From the NCBI GenBank assembly GCA_012842605.1, contig DUSN01000080.1, forward strand, positions 1-64,000: a stretch of DNA of 64,000 bases. Reading direction: 5' to 3'. Positions 1 to 8,157 of this stretch are shown piece after piece; the stretch's first letter is position 1, and each line of letters opens with the position of its first letter. A program made the translations under genes and the position numbers. The notes under the pieces were generated by a model, which was given only the letters and a program-made list of their open reading frames with translations, was not told where the DNA came from and searched no databases. This stretch comes from Clostridiales bacterium (lineage in GTDB: Bacteria; Bacillota; Clostridia; Caldicoprobacterales; DTU083).

Positions 1-124
1 ACCTATTCTTTTCTGATTATTATCGTAAAGTCTGCGTAAACTAAGGAACCGCCGTATACGTGAACCGTTTGTACGGTGGTGTGAGAGGTCGGTAGGTGAA
101 TTTATCACCTACCTCCTACTCGAT
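1..124 (+). mobile_element. Group II intron, 3' end (domains V and VI)
   Basis: Positions about 45-83 fold as a group II intron domain V: CCGTATA and CG on the left pair with CG and TGTACGG on the right, leaving a two-base TT bulge on the 3' side and a small TGAAC loop. Domain VI follows at about 84-124: GGTAGGTGA pairs with TCACCTACC, and the tail CCTACTCGAT holds a candidate branch-point A. The 3' splice site is inferred at about 124. An open frame ending in TAA at 42-44 might be the tail of the intron-encoded reverse transcriptase, but this is too short to judge. The rest of the intron lies outside the window. It sits 84 bp upstream of yqfC. Confidence 0.82.
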
Positions 125-208
125 TTTGGCAGGCTTACTCCTCTTTCTGCTTACCTGCTTCTACCGGTTTGATAAAACGCATATCATTTAATAACGGGGG
201 GTGAATGC

Positions 209-487
209 ATGCGCAGAAAAAGGCTGGAAGATATGAAGTCTGCTGTCTCGGAACTGTTTGAGCTTCCCAAAGAAATTATGCTTAATCTGCCTAAAATCAG
301 CATGATCGGCAATAACCAGATGCTTGTGGAAAATCACAAGGGAGTTATAGAGTATACTCCTCAGAGGATTCGTGTAAATTCTTCCATTGGTGTGATACGT
401 GTACTGGGAACGGAAATGCAGCTGAAGAACATAGCAGCCGACGATATCATGATAACGGGTGAAATTAAAACAGTGGAATTTATCTGA
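209..487 (+). CDS. yqfC: YqfC family sporulation protein
   Basis: This 92-residue protein matches the YqfC family, a short conserved sporulation protein of the mother-cell programme whose biochemical role is unknown. Length and position are typical: it lies directly before yqfD and phoH, as in Bacillus and Clostridia. The ATG follows a GGGGGGTGA ribosome site. The recognisable features are a basic N-terminus and a short beta-rich core with a GVIRVLGTEMQL-like stretch. The family is normally under sigma-E; I could not define a convincing sigma-E promoter in the short gap to the upstream intron, so the intron may have altered its native upstream region. Confidence 0.85.
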   Translation: MRRKRLEDMKSAVSELFELPKEIMLNLPKISMIGNNQMLVENHKGVIEYTPQRIRVNSSIGVIRVLGTEMQLKNIAADDIMITGEIKTVEFI

Positions 488-524
488 AGGAAGTTACCCC
501 TTGTAAAAAGGAGAGACGGATGAA

Positions 525-1685
525 ATGTTTTTTTACATACTGTGGAACTTTTTGGTAGGATACATGGTTATAAGAGTAGAAGGGGTGTCCCTTGAGAAAT
601 TTATAAACCTTACGGTAACAAATGGGATTTATCTGTGGGGAATAAACAGGCAGAATTATACCACTCTGACAGCCAAAATCAGCATTAACGGATTTAGAAA
701 GCTGCATGGCATATCCCGGAAAATACGCTGCCGGATAAGGATAGTGGACAAACGCGGTCTTCCATTTATCATATACCGGTACAGGCACCGCAAAATGCTG
801 GCTGTTGGAATGGTCTTATTTCTTATGATTATATACGGGTTTTCTTCATTTATCTGGTCGGTGGAGGTACAGGGAACTGAAAGCGTCAACCCGCAAAAGC
901 TGCTGAATGAATTGGAGTCATTAGGTGTAAAGCCGGGTGTTTTCAAACCTAATATAGATACCATGAGTATAGAAAATCAACTGATTATAGATTTGCCGGA
1001 GATTTCATGGGCAAGCCTTGAACTTAGGGGCAGCCGCGCTATCCTGAGGGTAAAGGAATCCGTGCTGCCTCCTCCTATAATTGATAAAGATACACCATGC
1101 AATATTGTGGCTGCAAAAGACGGCATTATAGATAAAATGATTGTGCTGGACGGTCAGGCAGTGGCGAAGGAAGGGCAGACTGTAAGAAAGGGCCAGCTTC
1201 TGGTCAGCGGCATTATTGATCATTCAGATACAATCGGTGTACGGTATGTTCATTCAATGGGTCAGATAATAGCCAGGACATGGTATGAAGAAACAGCTGA
1301 GCTGTCTCTGAAGGATCCTTACCGCCAGAGAACCGGCCGCAAAGCAGTAATTAAATATATAGGATGGGAAAAGCTTAAGATACCATACAGCAAAGAGGAA
1401 GCAGCGTTTGACGATTATGATGTGGAGATTTTGGAGGATGGTATATTTATAACTGAAATATATTATGAAACAGAGGTAATATACTGGAAGAATAATATTC
1501 AAAAAGCCAGAAAGAAACTGGAAGAATTGGCAGAAGAAAAGGCTAAGCAGGCTGTTCCGCGAGGGGCAAAAATCATTGACAAAAAGGTGAAATACGATAT
1601 TATAGAAGGTGAAAAAATAATTGCTGTCATATATATAGAAGCTTTGGAGGATATCGGTATGCAGCAGACTATCGTTACACAATAG
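525..1685 (+). CDS. yqfD: Sporulation protein YqfD (stage IV)
   Basis: A 386-residue membrane-associated sporulation protein of the YqfD family, needed for normal spore formation in relatives; its molecular role is not established. The N-terminus (about 1-85) carries the family pattern GYMVIRVEGVSLEKFINL, then a basic stretch and one hydrophobic segment (about 92-112), followed by a large domain presumed to face the intermembrane space. Length fits the family. The ATG at 525 follows an AAAGGAGAG site at about 507; an overlapping ATG at 520 is in another frame. It is 37 bp after yqfC and 13 bp before phoH, so the three are likely cotranscribed. Confidence 0.88.
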   Translation: MFFYILWNFLVGYMVIRVEGVSLEKFINLTVTNGIYLWGINRQNYTTLTAKISINGFRKLHGISRKIRCRIRIVDKRGLPFIIYRYRHRKMLAVGMVLFLMIIYGFSSFIWSVEVQGTESVNPQKLLNELESLGVKPGVFKPNIDTMSIENQLIIDLPEISWASLELRGSRAILRVKESVLPPPIIDKDTPCNIVAAKDGIIDKMIVLDGQAVAKEGQTVRKGQLLVSGIIDHSDTIGVRYVHSMGQIIARTWYEETAELSLKDPYRQRTGRKAVIKYIGWEKLKIPYSKEEAAFDDYDVEILEDGIFITEIYYETEVIYWKNNIQKARKKLEELAEEKAKQAVPRGAKIIDKKVKYDIIEGEKIIAVIYIEALEDIGMQQTIVTQ

Positions 1686-1698
1686 GAGGATTTCACAT

Positions 1699-2703
1699 TT
1701 GAGCAGCTTAATGACTGAGCGTATACTAGACATAGACAGTATTGAAGTATTAATGGCTCTGTTCGGCAATTTTGATCAGAATATAAAATTCATTGAAGAG
1801 GAAACCGGTGTACAGATAATAGCCAGGGAAACACAGATTCGCATAACCGGTGAAGAGGCAAACGTCAACCTGGCATCCAATGTAATACTCAAATTGCTTG
1901 ATATGATTCGAAACCGGGAAACTCTTGACATTTCTCGAATTGGATATGCTATCCAGCTGGCACGATCAGGCCAGGAGGATGTTATAAATGAGCTGATGGC
2001 AGATGTTATATGTGTCAGTCATCGCGGAAAGCAAATCAAGTGCAAAACACTGGGACAAAAGCAATATGTAAATGCTATTTCCAAAAATGATATTGTTTTC
2101 GGCATAGGCCCTGCCGGTACCGGTAAAACCTATTTGGCCATGGCAATGGCGGTTACTGCATTTAAGAGCAAGCAGGTAAGCCGGATCATACTAACCAGGC
2201 CGGCAGTTGAGGCGGGAGAAAAGCTTGGATTTCTTCCAGGCGACCTGCAGAACAAGGTAGATCCATACTTAAGGCCTTTATATGATGCGTTGTATGATCT
2301 GATGGGGCCGGAGACATATTTGAAATTAATTGAACGAGGCGCTATTGAAGTGGCTCCCCTGGCATATATGAGGGGGCGGACCCTGGAAGATTCATTTATA
2401 ATACTGGATGAGGCGCAAAACACCACTTCAGAGCAGATGAAAATGTTCCTTACCAGGCTGGGGCAGGGATCCAGAGCCATAATTACAGGAGATATTACCC
2501 AGATAGACCTTCCTAAGGGCAAAAAGTCAGGGCTGGTGGAAGCAACCCGGGTTCTTCAGGGGATAAAAGGCCTGGAGTTCGTCTACCTGACTCATAAAGA
2601 TGTTGTCAGACATGAGCTGGTCATGAGGATTATAGAAGCTTATGGCCGTTATGAAAAGAAACACAAAGGTGAAAGAGATACTGAGGAGGAGAATGAAGAA
2701 TGA
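1699..2703 (+). CDS. phoH: PhoH family ATPase
   Basis: A 334-residue PhoH/YbeZ-type P-loop ATPase. An N-terminal KH-like region (about 30-80) precedes Walker A GPAGTGKT at about residues 137-144 and Walker B ILDEAQN at about 235-241; a sensor-like ITGDITQIDLP follows. Family members are cytoplasmic and linked to RNA metabolism together with YbeY, whose gene is two positions downstream. The start is a TTG at 1699 with AGGAGG at 1684-1689; a later ATG (codon 5) is possible but has no better site. The stop overlaps the start of pgpH in an ATGA, suggesting translational coupling. Confidence 0.93.
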   Translation: MSSLMTERILDIDSIEVLMALFGNFDQNIKFIEEETGVQIIARETQIRITGEEANVNLASNVILKLLDMIRNRETLDISRIGYAIQLARSGQEDVINELMADVICVSHRGKQIKCKTLGQKQYVNAISKNDIVFGIGPAGTGKTYLAMAMAVTAFKSKQVSRIILTRPAVEAGEKLGFLPGDLQNKVDPYLRPLYDALYDLMGPETYLKLIERGAIEVAPLAYMRGRTLEDSFIILDEAQNTTSEQMKMFLTRLGQGSRAIITGDITQIDLPKGKKSGLVEATRVLQGIKGLEFVYLTHKDVVRHELVMRIIEAYGRYEKKHKGERDTEEENEE

Positions 2704-5003
2704 TCCAACCTGCTGCTGCAAAAAGAGACAAGCCTGTTAGGCGGATGCCGGTAATTAATTTTTTGCTGCATCCCTTTTTTGCAGATGCTGTGGTTGGATT
2801 GCTGGTTTCAGCTTTGATCTTTGTGCTGGTATTGAGTGCAATTTCACCTGAGAAGTATGAACTCAAAGTAGGTGATATTCTCAGTGAGCCCATTGCAGCT
2901 CCAAGGGATGTGGAGGATGTGAGGGCAACAAGAGAACGTATCCTGCAGGCCAGGGACAGGGTTAATGATATATATACCCTGGATCAAACCATTACCAATG
3001 AAGTGGTTGCCGAAGTCGAAGGAATATTTGAAGGAATGAAAACCGTTCGGGATAAGGCAGCAGAAAAGCTTCAGAAATGGGAAGAGCAGCAGCAGGAGCT
3101 TATCAGGCAATGGGAGCAGTCCCAGCAGCAGGAGGAACCTGGCGATACCACATCTGAAGAAGAGAATATTACAGGCACTTCAAATGAAGAAGAGCAGGAA
3201 CCTGCAGCCACAACACAACCTCCGATTATTAAAACTGAACCTGACCTTGATCAGTTGTACAATGAAGCATTCCTCCAGGAAATGCAGCAATATATTCCTA
3301 TTCAGCTTTCCAGGGATGATATAAGAGCTATCATAGGTGCAGAGCAAAGGGATTTGAATCAGCTGCATCAAAAACTTATCGATACTTTGAAGGAAATGAT
3401 GGAAACAGGCATTAAGCAGGAGCAGCTTCCTGAATTCAAGACAATTCTGCGGGATACCATTCAGGGTATGACAATACCAAACGAGCTTAAGATGTTAGGT
3501 ATTAACATTGGTGTGCCGCTGCTTAAAGCAAATCTTTTGTATGACCCTGAAAAAACATTATTGGAAAAACAGAAGGCTGCAGAAGCAGTAGAAAAAGTTA
3601 TATATAAAAAGGGACAGTTCATCGTACAAGCCGGCCAGCCCATAACTGAAGCCCAGTTTGAAATGCTGGGAGAGCTGGGTCTGCTGAAAAATGACACTGT
3701 AGATTTTCCGTTATACGGCGGAGTTTTTATTGTAGTAATTATATGCATAGGGTTAATAGCCCTGTATTTAGTCTTATTTGAAAAACCGTTGTTATTCAAG
3801 CCTCTTGTAATATTAATGGCAGGTGTCATATTGTGCCTGGTGACCGGGTTAACCTATGCGGCAGCGCTTTTCAATATCTATTTGATACCCGCTGCCATGG
3901 CCGGAATGCTGATGTCTGTTTTAATCAATACGAGGGTAGGTATTGTATTTAATGTAATAATGGCTGTATTGACAGGTGTAATATCAGGCATGCACATTTC
4001 ACCGGTTGCTATGACCATGGTTGGCGGAATGGTAGGTATTAGCCTGTTAAAAAACATTCAACACAGGAATTCATTGGTTTGGGCCGGTTTGGGTGCAGCA
4101 GCAGGCAACTTTCTTACTGTAGCCGGTATTGAACTGCTGATCCAGGGCGGATGGATCGGTCCGTTGTACAGCTCCCTGTGGGGTGTGCTGGGAGGACTGT
4201 TGGCAGCTGTCCTTACCATAGGAACACTTCCCATATGGGAAAATCTATTCGGAGTGGTAACCCCCATAAAGCTGGTGGAACTGGGAAACCCAAATCATCC
4301 GGTATTAAAGCGTCTTTTGATGGAAACACCCGGAACATATCATCACAGCATTATAGTAGCAAACCTTGCCGAGAGTGCTGCTGATGCTATCGGTGCCAAC
4401 GGGCTGTTAGCCAGGGTAGGTGCCTATTACCATGATATAGGAAAACTGGAACGGCCTTATTTTTTCAAGGAAAACCAGTTGACTTATGATAATCCCCACG
4501 AGAGGATTGACCCTGAGTTGAGTACCAGAATTATAACAGCCCACGCTAATGATGGATTGGAGATTGCAAGAAAATACAAGGTGCCGGATGTTATCCAGAA
4601 ATTTATAACTGAGCACCACGGTACAACACCGGTGATATACTTCTTCCATAAGGCAAAAAACCTGGGGAATAAAGAAGTCAGTCTGGATGATTTCCGTTAT
4701 CCCGGACCAAAGCCGCAAAGCAGGGAAACAGCTGTTGTCATGCTGGCAGATACGGTTGAAGCTGCTGTTCGGGCTATGACAGACTATACACCTGAAAAAG
4801 TTGAAGAACTAATCCGCAAGTTGATACGTGAAAAAATGGATGACGGCCAATTTGATGAATGTGATTTAACAATCCGGGACATGAATATCATTGCATCTTC
4901 CTTTACAAGTGTCATTAGCGGCATCTTCCATGAACGGGTAAAATATCCCAGTGTTGATTTGAATGCAGAAAGGACGAGAAAACAGGATGACCTTGTTAAT
5001 TGA
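2700..5003 (+). CDS. pgpH: PgpH-type 7TM HD-domain c-di-AMP phosphodiesterase
   Basis: A 767-residue membrane protein with an N-terminal hydrophobic segment, a long charged extracellular region (about 50-330; Gln/Glu-rich around 120-175), seven closely spaced membrane segments (about 335-520) and a C-terminal HD hydrolase domain with YYHDIGK at about residues 576-582. This is the 7TMR-HD architecture of PgpH, which hydrolyses c-di-AMP to pApA in relatives. c-di-AMP controls potassium and osmotic balance, so trkAH at 25-28 kb may be a functional partner, by inference only. The low-complexity Q/E insert in the sensor region is longer than in Bacillus. It overlaps phoH by 4 bp and ybeY by 17 bp. 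Confidence 0.92.
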   Translation: MIQPAAAKRDKPVRRMPVINFLLHPFFADAVVGLLVSALIFVLVLSAISPEKYELKVGDILSEPIAAPRDVEDVRATRERILQARDRVNDIYTLDQTITNEVVAEVEGIFEGMKTVRDKAAEKLQKWEEQQQELIRQWEQSQQQEEPGDTTSEEENITGTSNEEEQEPAATTQPPIIKTEPDLDQLYNEAFLQEMQQYIPIQLSRDDIRAIIGAEQRDLNQLHQKLIDTLKEMMETGIKQEQLPEFKTILRDTIQGMTIPNELKMLGINIGVPLLKANLLYDPEKTLLEKQKAAEAVEKVIYKKGQFIVQAGQPITEAQFEMLGELGLLKNDTVDFPLYGGVFIVVIICIGLIALYLVLFEKPLLFKPLVILMAGVILCLVTGLTYAAALFNIYLIPAAMAGMLMSVLINTRVGIVFNVIMAVLTGVISGMHISPVAMTMVGGMVGISLLKNIQHRNSLVWAGLGAAAGNFLTVAGIELLIQGGWIGPLYSSLWGVLGGLLAAVLTIGTLPIWENLFGVVTPIKLVELGNPNHPVLKRLLMETPGTYHHSIIVANLAESAADAIGANGLLARVGAYYHDIGKLERPYFFKENQLTYDNPHERIDPELSTRIITAHANDGLEIARKYKVPDVIQKFITEHHGTTPVIYFFHKAKNLGNKEVSLDDFRYPGPKPQSRETAVVMLADTVEAAVRAMTDYTPEKVEELIRKLIREKMDDGQFDECDLTIRDMNIIASSFTSVISGIFHERVKYPSVDLNAERTRKQDDLVN

Positions 5004-5490
5004 CAATCACCAGGATATTGTTAGTGATATTGATGAGCTGCAGGAATTTTTTGAAACGGTGCTGAAAAAAACATTGGAGCATGTTAATGCTGACATAGAT
5101 GCAGAGGTCAGCCTTATGCTTACCAACAATGAAGAAATACGCACTCTTAACCGTGAATACAGGCAAAAAGACACTGCCACAGATGTTTTATCATTTCCGC
5201 TGATAGACTTGGATCCTGTCAATCAGGAGGATTGGCACGCTGCTCTTCATGACAACGCAATGCCGGATACTGGGGAAGTTGTACTTGGTGATATTGTTAT
5301 TTCAGTTGAAAAGGCCCGGGAACAAGCCGCTGAGTATGGCCACGGGCTCAAACGTGAGCTGGGCTTTCTCATGGTCCACGGGTTATTGCACCTTTTAGGA
5401 TATGATCATGAGAAAAATCTGGAGAATGAGGATATTATGAATCAACTGCAGGAGACTATCCTGCAGGAGCTTAATCTGCCCAGGAAATAA
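4987..5490 (+). CDS. ybeY: Endoribonuclease YbeY
   Basis: A 167-residue YbeY metalloprotein, an rRNA maturation and quality-control endoribonuclease. The zinc-binding signature HGLLHLLGYDH spans residues 131-141 (His131, His135, His141). I chose the ATG at 4987 (MTLLIDN), the usual family N-terminus, rather than an in-frame ATG at 4963 deep inside pgpH. AGGA lies about 12 bases upstream. The reading frame overlaps the end of pgpH by 17 bp. In many Firmicutes dgkA follows ybeY; here cdd follows directly. Confidence 0.92.
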   Translation: MTLLIDNHQDIVSDIDELQEFFETVLKKTLEHVNADIDAEVSLMLTNNEEIRTLNREYRQKDTATDVLSFPLIDLDPVNQEDWHAALHDNAMPDTGEVVLGDIVISVEKAREQAAEYGHGLKRELGFLMVHGLLHLLGYDHEKNLENEDIMNQLQETILQELNLPRK

Positions 5491-5535
5491 ATTTGATTAA
5501 TCGGTTTTAAAATATATATCCAAGGGGGCCTGGTT

Positions 5536-5922
5536 TTGACGAATTACCGGCAGTTGATAGATGCAGCTCTCGCAGCCAGGAAACAGGCATATGCACCTTA
5601 TTCAGGACTTCGTGTGGGTGCTGCGCTTTTATGCAGTGACGGTGAAATAATCACCGGGGTTAATATAGAAAATGCAAGCTACGGAGCTACAAATTGCGCT
5701 GAAAGAACTGCGGTTTTCAAGGCTGTGTCACAAGGCAAAAGGGAATTTGCTGCCATAGCAGTGGTTTCAGATATGGACAGGCTGATATATCCCTGCGGCA
5801 TATGCAGGCAGGTGCTGGCAGAGTTTAGAGTGTCCACGATCATTGTGGGAGATGTGAATGGAAATTACAAGGTGTATGGCGCGGAAGAGCTGCTGCCATG
5901 TGCCTTTACCGAATTTGACTAA
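5536..5922 (+). CDS. cdd: Cytidine deaminase
   Basis: A 128-residue tetrameric-type cytidine deaminase that converts cytidine and deoxycytidine to uridine and deoxyuridine in pyrimidine salvage. The zinc site is complete: CAE at residues 54-56 (Cys54, catalytic Glu56) and PCGIC at 86-90 (Cys87, Cys90). The substrate-loop pattern NIENASYGA is present upstream of it. The start is a TTG at 5536 after AAGGGGG. It lies between ybeY and era as in Bacillus, 45 bp after ybeY and 15 bp before era. Confidence 0.95.
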   Translation: MTNYRQLIDAALAARKQAYAPYSGLRVGAALLCSDGEIITGVNIENASYGATNCAERTAVFKAVSQGKREFAAIAVVSDMDRLIYPCGICRQVLAEFRVSTIIVGDVNGNYKVYGAEELLPCAFTEFD

Positions 5923-5937
5923 AGGAAGTGATCATTT

Positions 5938-6840
5938 TTGCCAAAGTTTCGTTCGGGTTTTGTAGCCATTGTAGGAAGGCCGAATGTAGGCAAATCCACC
6001 CTGATGAATACTCTCATCAGGGAAAAGATAGCTATTATATCCAGCAAACCTCAGACTACCCGCAACCGAATTCAATGTGTGCTTACAAGAGAGGACTACC
6101 AGATTGTGTTTGTGGATACCCCGGGCATACATAAACCCAAGAATAAATTAGGGGAATACATGGTTAAAGCGGCTCAAAACTCCATTTCTGATATGGAAGC
6201 TGTTTTATTTGTTGTCGACATAGCCGATGGCATAGGACCTGGGGATCGCATGATTGCTGAGTGGCTGAAACAGATTACACCGCCCGTCGTACTGGCTGCC
6301 AATAAAATAGATGCTGCCGATAAGGAGAAAGCACGGCTGCAATTATCAGAATTCAAAGAGGCAGGCAGGTTCGATGATATTATAGAGATTTCCGCACTTG
6401 CCGGGACTAATATCAAAGCTTTGGAGGAGAAATTAGTTTCCTATTTGCCGGAAGGACCTAAGTATTACCCTGATGATATGATTACTGATCAGCCCGAAAG
6501 GGTAATACTGGCTGAAATAATAAGAGAAAAGGCTTTAAATTTACTGAAGGAAGAAGTTCCTCACGGGATAGGAGTAGAGATAGAGAAGATTCAGGACAGG
6601 GAAGATAAGGAATTGGTAGATGTCATGGCCTCTATTATCTGTGAAAAGTCTTCTCATAAGGGCATTGTCATTGGAAAAGGCGGGCGCATGCTCAAATCCA
6701 TAGGCAGCCAGGCAAGAGTTGACATGGAGCGTTTTTTAGGCACCAGGGTGTATCTTGAGCTGTTTGTAAAGGTAAAAGACGACTGGCGCAATGATATTAA
6801 TACCATGAGAAATCTTGGCTATGATATCAAAGAGTTTTAA
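5938..6840 (+). CDS. era: GTPase Era
   Basis: A 300-residue Era GTPase that binds the 3' end of 16S rRNA and assists small-subunit assembly. The GTPase motifs are intact: GRPNVGKS at 13-20, DTPG at 60-63, NKID at 122-125. The C-terminal KH domain contains GKGG at about 246-249. The start is a TTG at 5938 with AAAGGAAGTG upstream. Length is typical. Era functionally pairs with YbeY, encoded two genes upstream. Confidence 0.97.
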   Translation: MPKFRSGFVAIVGRPNVGKSTLMNTLIREKIAIISSKPQTTRNRIQCVLTREDYQIVFVDTPGIHKPKNKLGEYMVKAAQNSISDMEAVLFVVDIADGIGPGDRMIAEWLKQITPPVVLAANKIDAADKEKARLQLSEFKEAGRFDDIIEISALAGTNIKALEEKLVSYLPEGPKYYPDDMITDQPERVILAEIIREKALNLLKEEVPHGIGVEIEKIQDREDKELVDVMASIICEKSSHKGIVIGKGGRMLKSIGSQARVDMERFLGTRVYLELFVKVKDDWRNDINTMRNLGYDIKEF

Positions 6841-6858
6841 TATATAGCTGCAACAATT

Positions 6859-6884
6859 CTTCCGCCGCCTTCAGGCGGCAGAAG
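6859..6884 (+). other. GC-rich hairpin between era and yqzL
   Basis: CTTC-C-GCCGCC pairs with GGCGGC-A-GAAG around a TTCA loop (6 bp inner stem, one mismatch, 4 bp outer stem). There is no T-tract, so it is not a standard intrinsic terminator. It may be an RNA processing or stability element in the era-yqzL-recO transcript; function is inferred only. Confidence 0.5.
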
Positions 6885-6998
6885 TCAGGCATTGCTGGAA
6901 ATATCCTGAAAATCGGATGATTTTACATGGAATAGCCTTGTTTTTACCCGGGCAGTCTATTATTAGAACGACAGTCCACAAAAAAGGAGGCATCTCAT

Positions 6999-7166
6999 TT
7001 GTTGCAGTTATTGTGGAACATGTTCGAGAAAACCGGCCAAATCAATGCTTACATGTTTTACAAGGCATTGGAGAATTCATATCAGGAAGATAATAAAGGT
7101 GAAGCAGATTTATCTGACAGCATTAACGATAACGAAAGCGATATTTCAGCAGGTATGGATGCTTAA
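6999..7166 (+). CDS. yqzL: YqzL family small protein
   Basis: A 55-codon reading frame starting at TTG 6999 (or the adjacent TTG at 7002) with a strong AAAGGAGG site at 6983-6990. The N-terminal pattern LLWNMFEKTGQINAYMFYK matches the YqzL family, a small protein of unknown function found between era and recO in many Firmicutes. The C-terminal half is acidic and Asp/Asn/Ser-rich, longer than usual. Position, ribosome site and N-terminal pattern together make it a real gene although it is below common length cut-offs. Confidence 0.82.
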   Translation: MLQLLWNMFEKTGQINAYMFYKALENSYQEDNKGEADLSDSINDNESDISAGMDA

Positions 7167-7257
7167 TGTTATGTCCGGGTGGTTTGCAAGCAATTAGAAG
7201 CACAGCGATAAAAACGCAAAAGCATTTTTAATTTAGAAAAACGCAGGAAGGTAATAA

Positions 7258-8004
7258 ATGAAGCAGGTAAAAACACAGGGGGTTGTACTAAGGTACAGCA
7301 ACAGAAATGAGGCTGATCGTTTATTGACTGTTTTGTCTCCTGATCTTGGCCGTATTCTTGTATTTGCCCGCGGCTGCCGGAAGCCGAATAGCCGTTTTCT
7401 TTCATTTTCTCAGTTGTTTTGCTACGGCGAGCTTGTAATGCAGCCTTACCGGGATATTTACATATTGACTCAAGCAGATGTTAAAAATACATATTTTGAC
7501 TTGCGAAACGATATGGATAGATTTGCCTGTGCAACTTATGCAGCCAATTTAACCGAGGAGGCAGCAACAACTGGGGAAAGCAATGTTCCCCTTTTTACTT
7601 TGCTGCTGCAGGGGTTATCCTTCCTTTCTTACGGAGAGTCAAGTCCTATAATCACAACCTTAATCTACGAGCTGATGCTGCTGGAGTTAATGGGCTACAG
7701 GCCTGTAATTGAAAACTGCATATTCTGTGGCTCACCTCCCTCTGGTCAAGTCAGCTTTGTTCTTGACCGGGGCGGAATAGCCTGCAGGCAATGCTGCGGT
7801 TCGCTTGACAATAAGATAATCCTGCATAATGAAACAGTTGATACAATGAAAGCTATTTTGGATGCGGACGACATGAAAAAAGCTCATGAAGTGCCTATGA
7901 CAACTCAGGCAAATAGTGAGCTTAACAAACTGCTGCCGGCATATATAGAATACAAACTCGAAATTAAAATCAAGTCCAGAAGCTTTATAAATTTGATACC
8001 TTGA
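7258..8004 (+). CDS. recO: DNA repair protein RecO
   Basis: A 248-residue RecO, which loads RecA onto SSB-coated single-stranded DNA in the RecFOR pathway. The N-terminal OB fold begins with the family pattern GVVLRYSNRNEADRLLTVLS. The C-terminal domain has a four-cysteine zinc site: Cys154 and Cys157 (CIFC) and Cys176/Cys179 (CRQC). The ATG at 7258 follows AGGAAGG. It ends the conserved yqfC-recO cluster. Confidence 0.95.
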   Translation: MKQVKTQGVVLRYSNRNEADRLLTVLSPDLGRILVFARGCRKPNSRFLSFSQLFCYGELVMQPYRDIYILTQADVKNTYFDLRNDMDRFACATYAANLTEEAATTGESNVPLFTLLLQGLSFLSYGESSPIITTLIYELMLLELMGYRPVIENCIFCGSPPSGQVSFVLDRGGIACRQCCGSLDNKIILHNETVDTMKAILDADDMKKAHEVPMTTQANSELNKLLPAYIEYKLEIKIKSRSFINLIP

Positions 8005-8157
8005 CCTGTGTCTAAAAATTCTATATTATATAGCTTGGACCATTGAATGTAGCATATTTTTCATAATGTTCATGTCAATGGGAAAGATACTAAAAGTATG
8101 AAAACTTTTGGTACATATACAACAGATAAAAAGATATATAACCAAGGAGGAAAGTCT

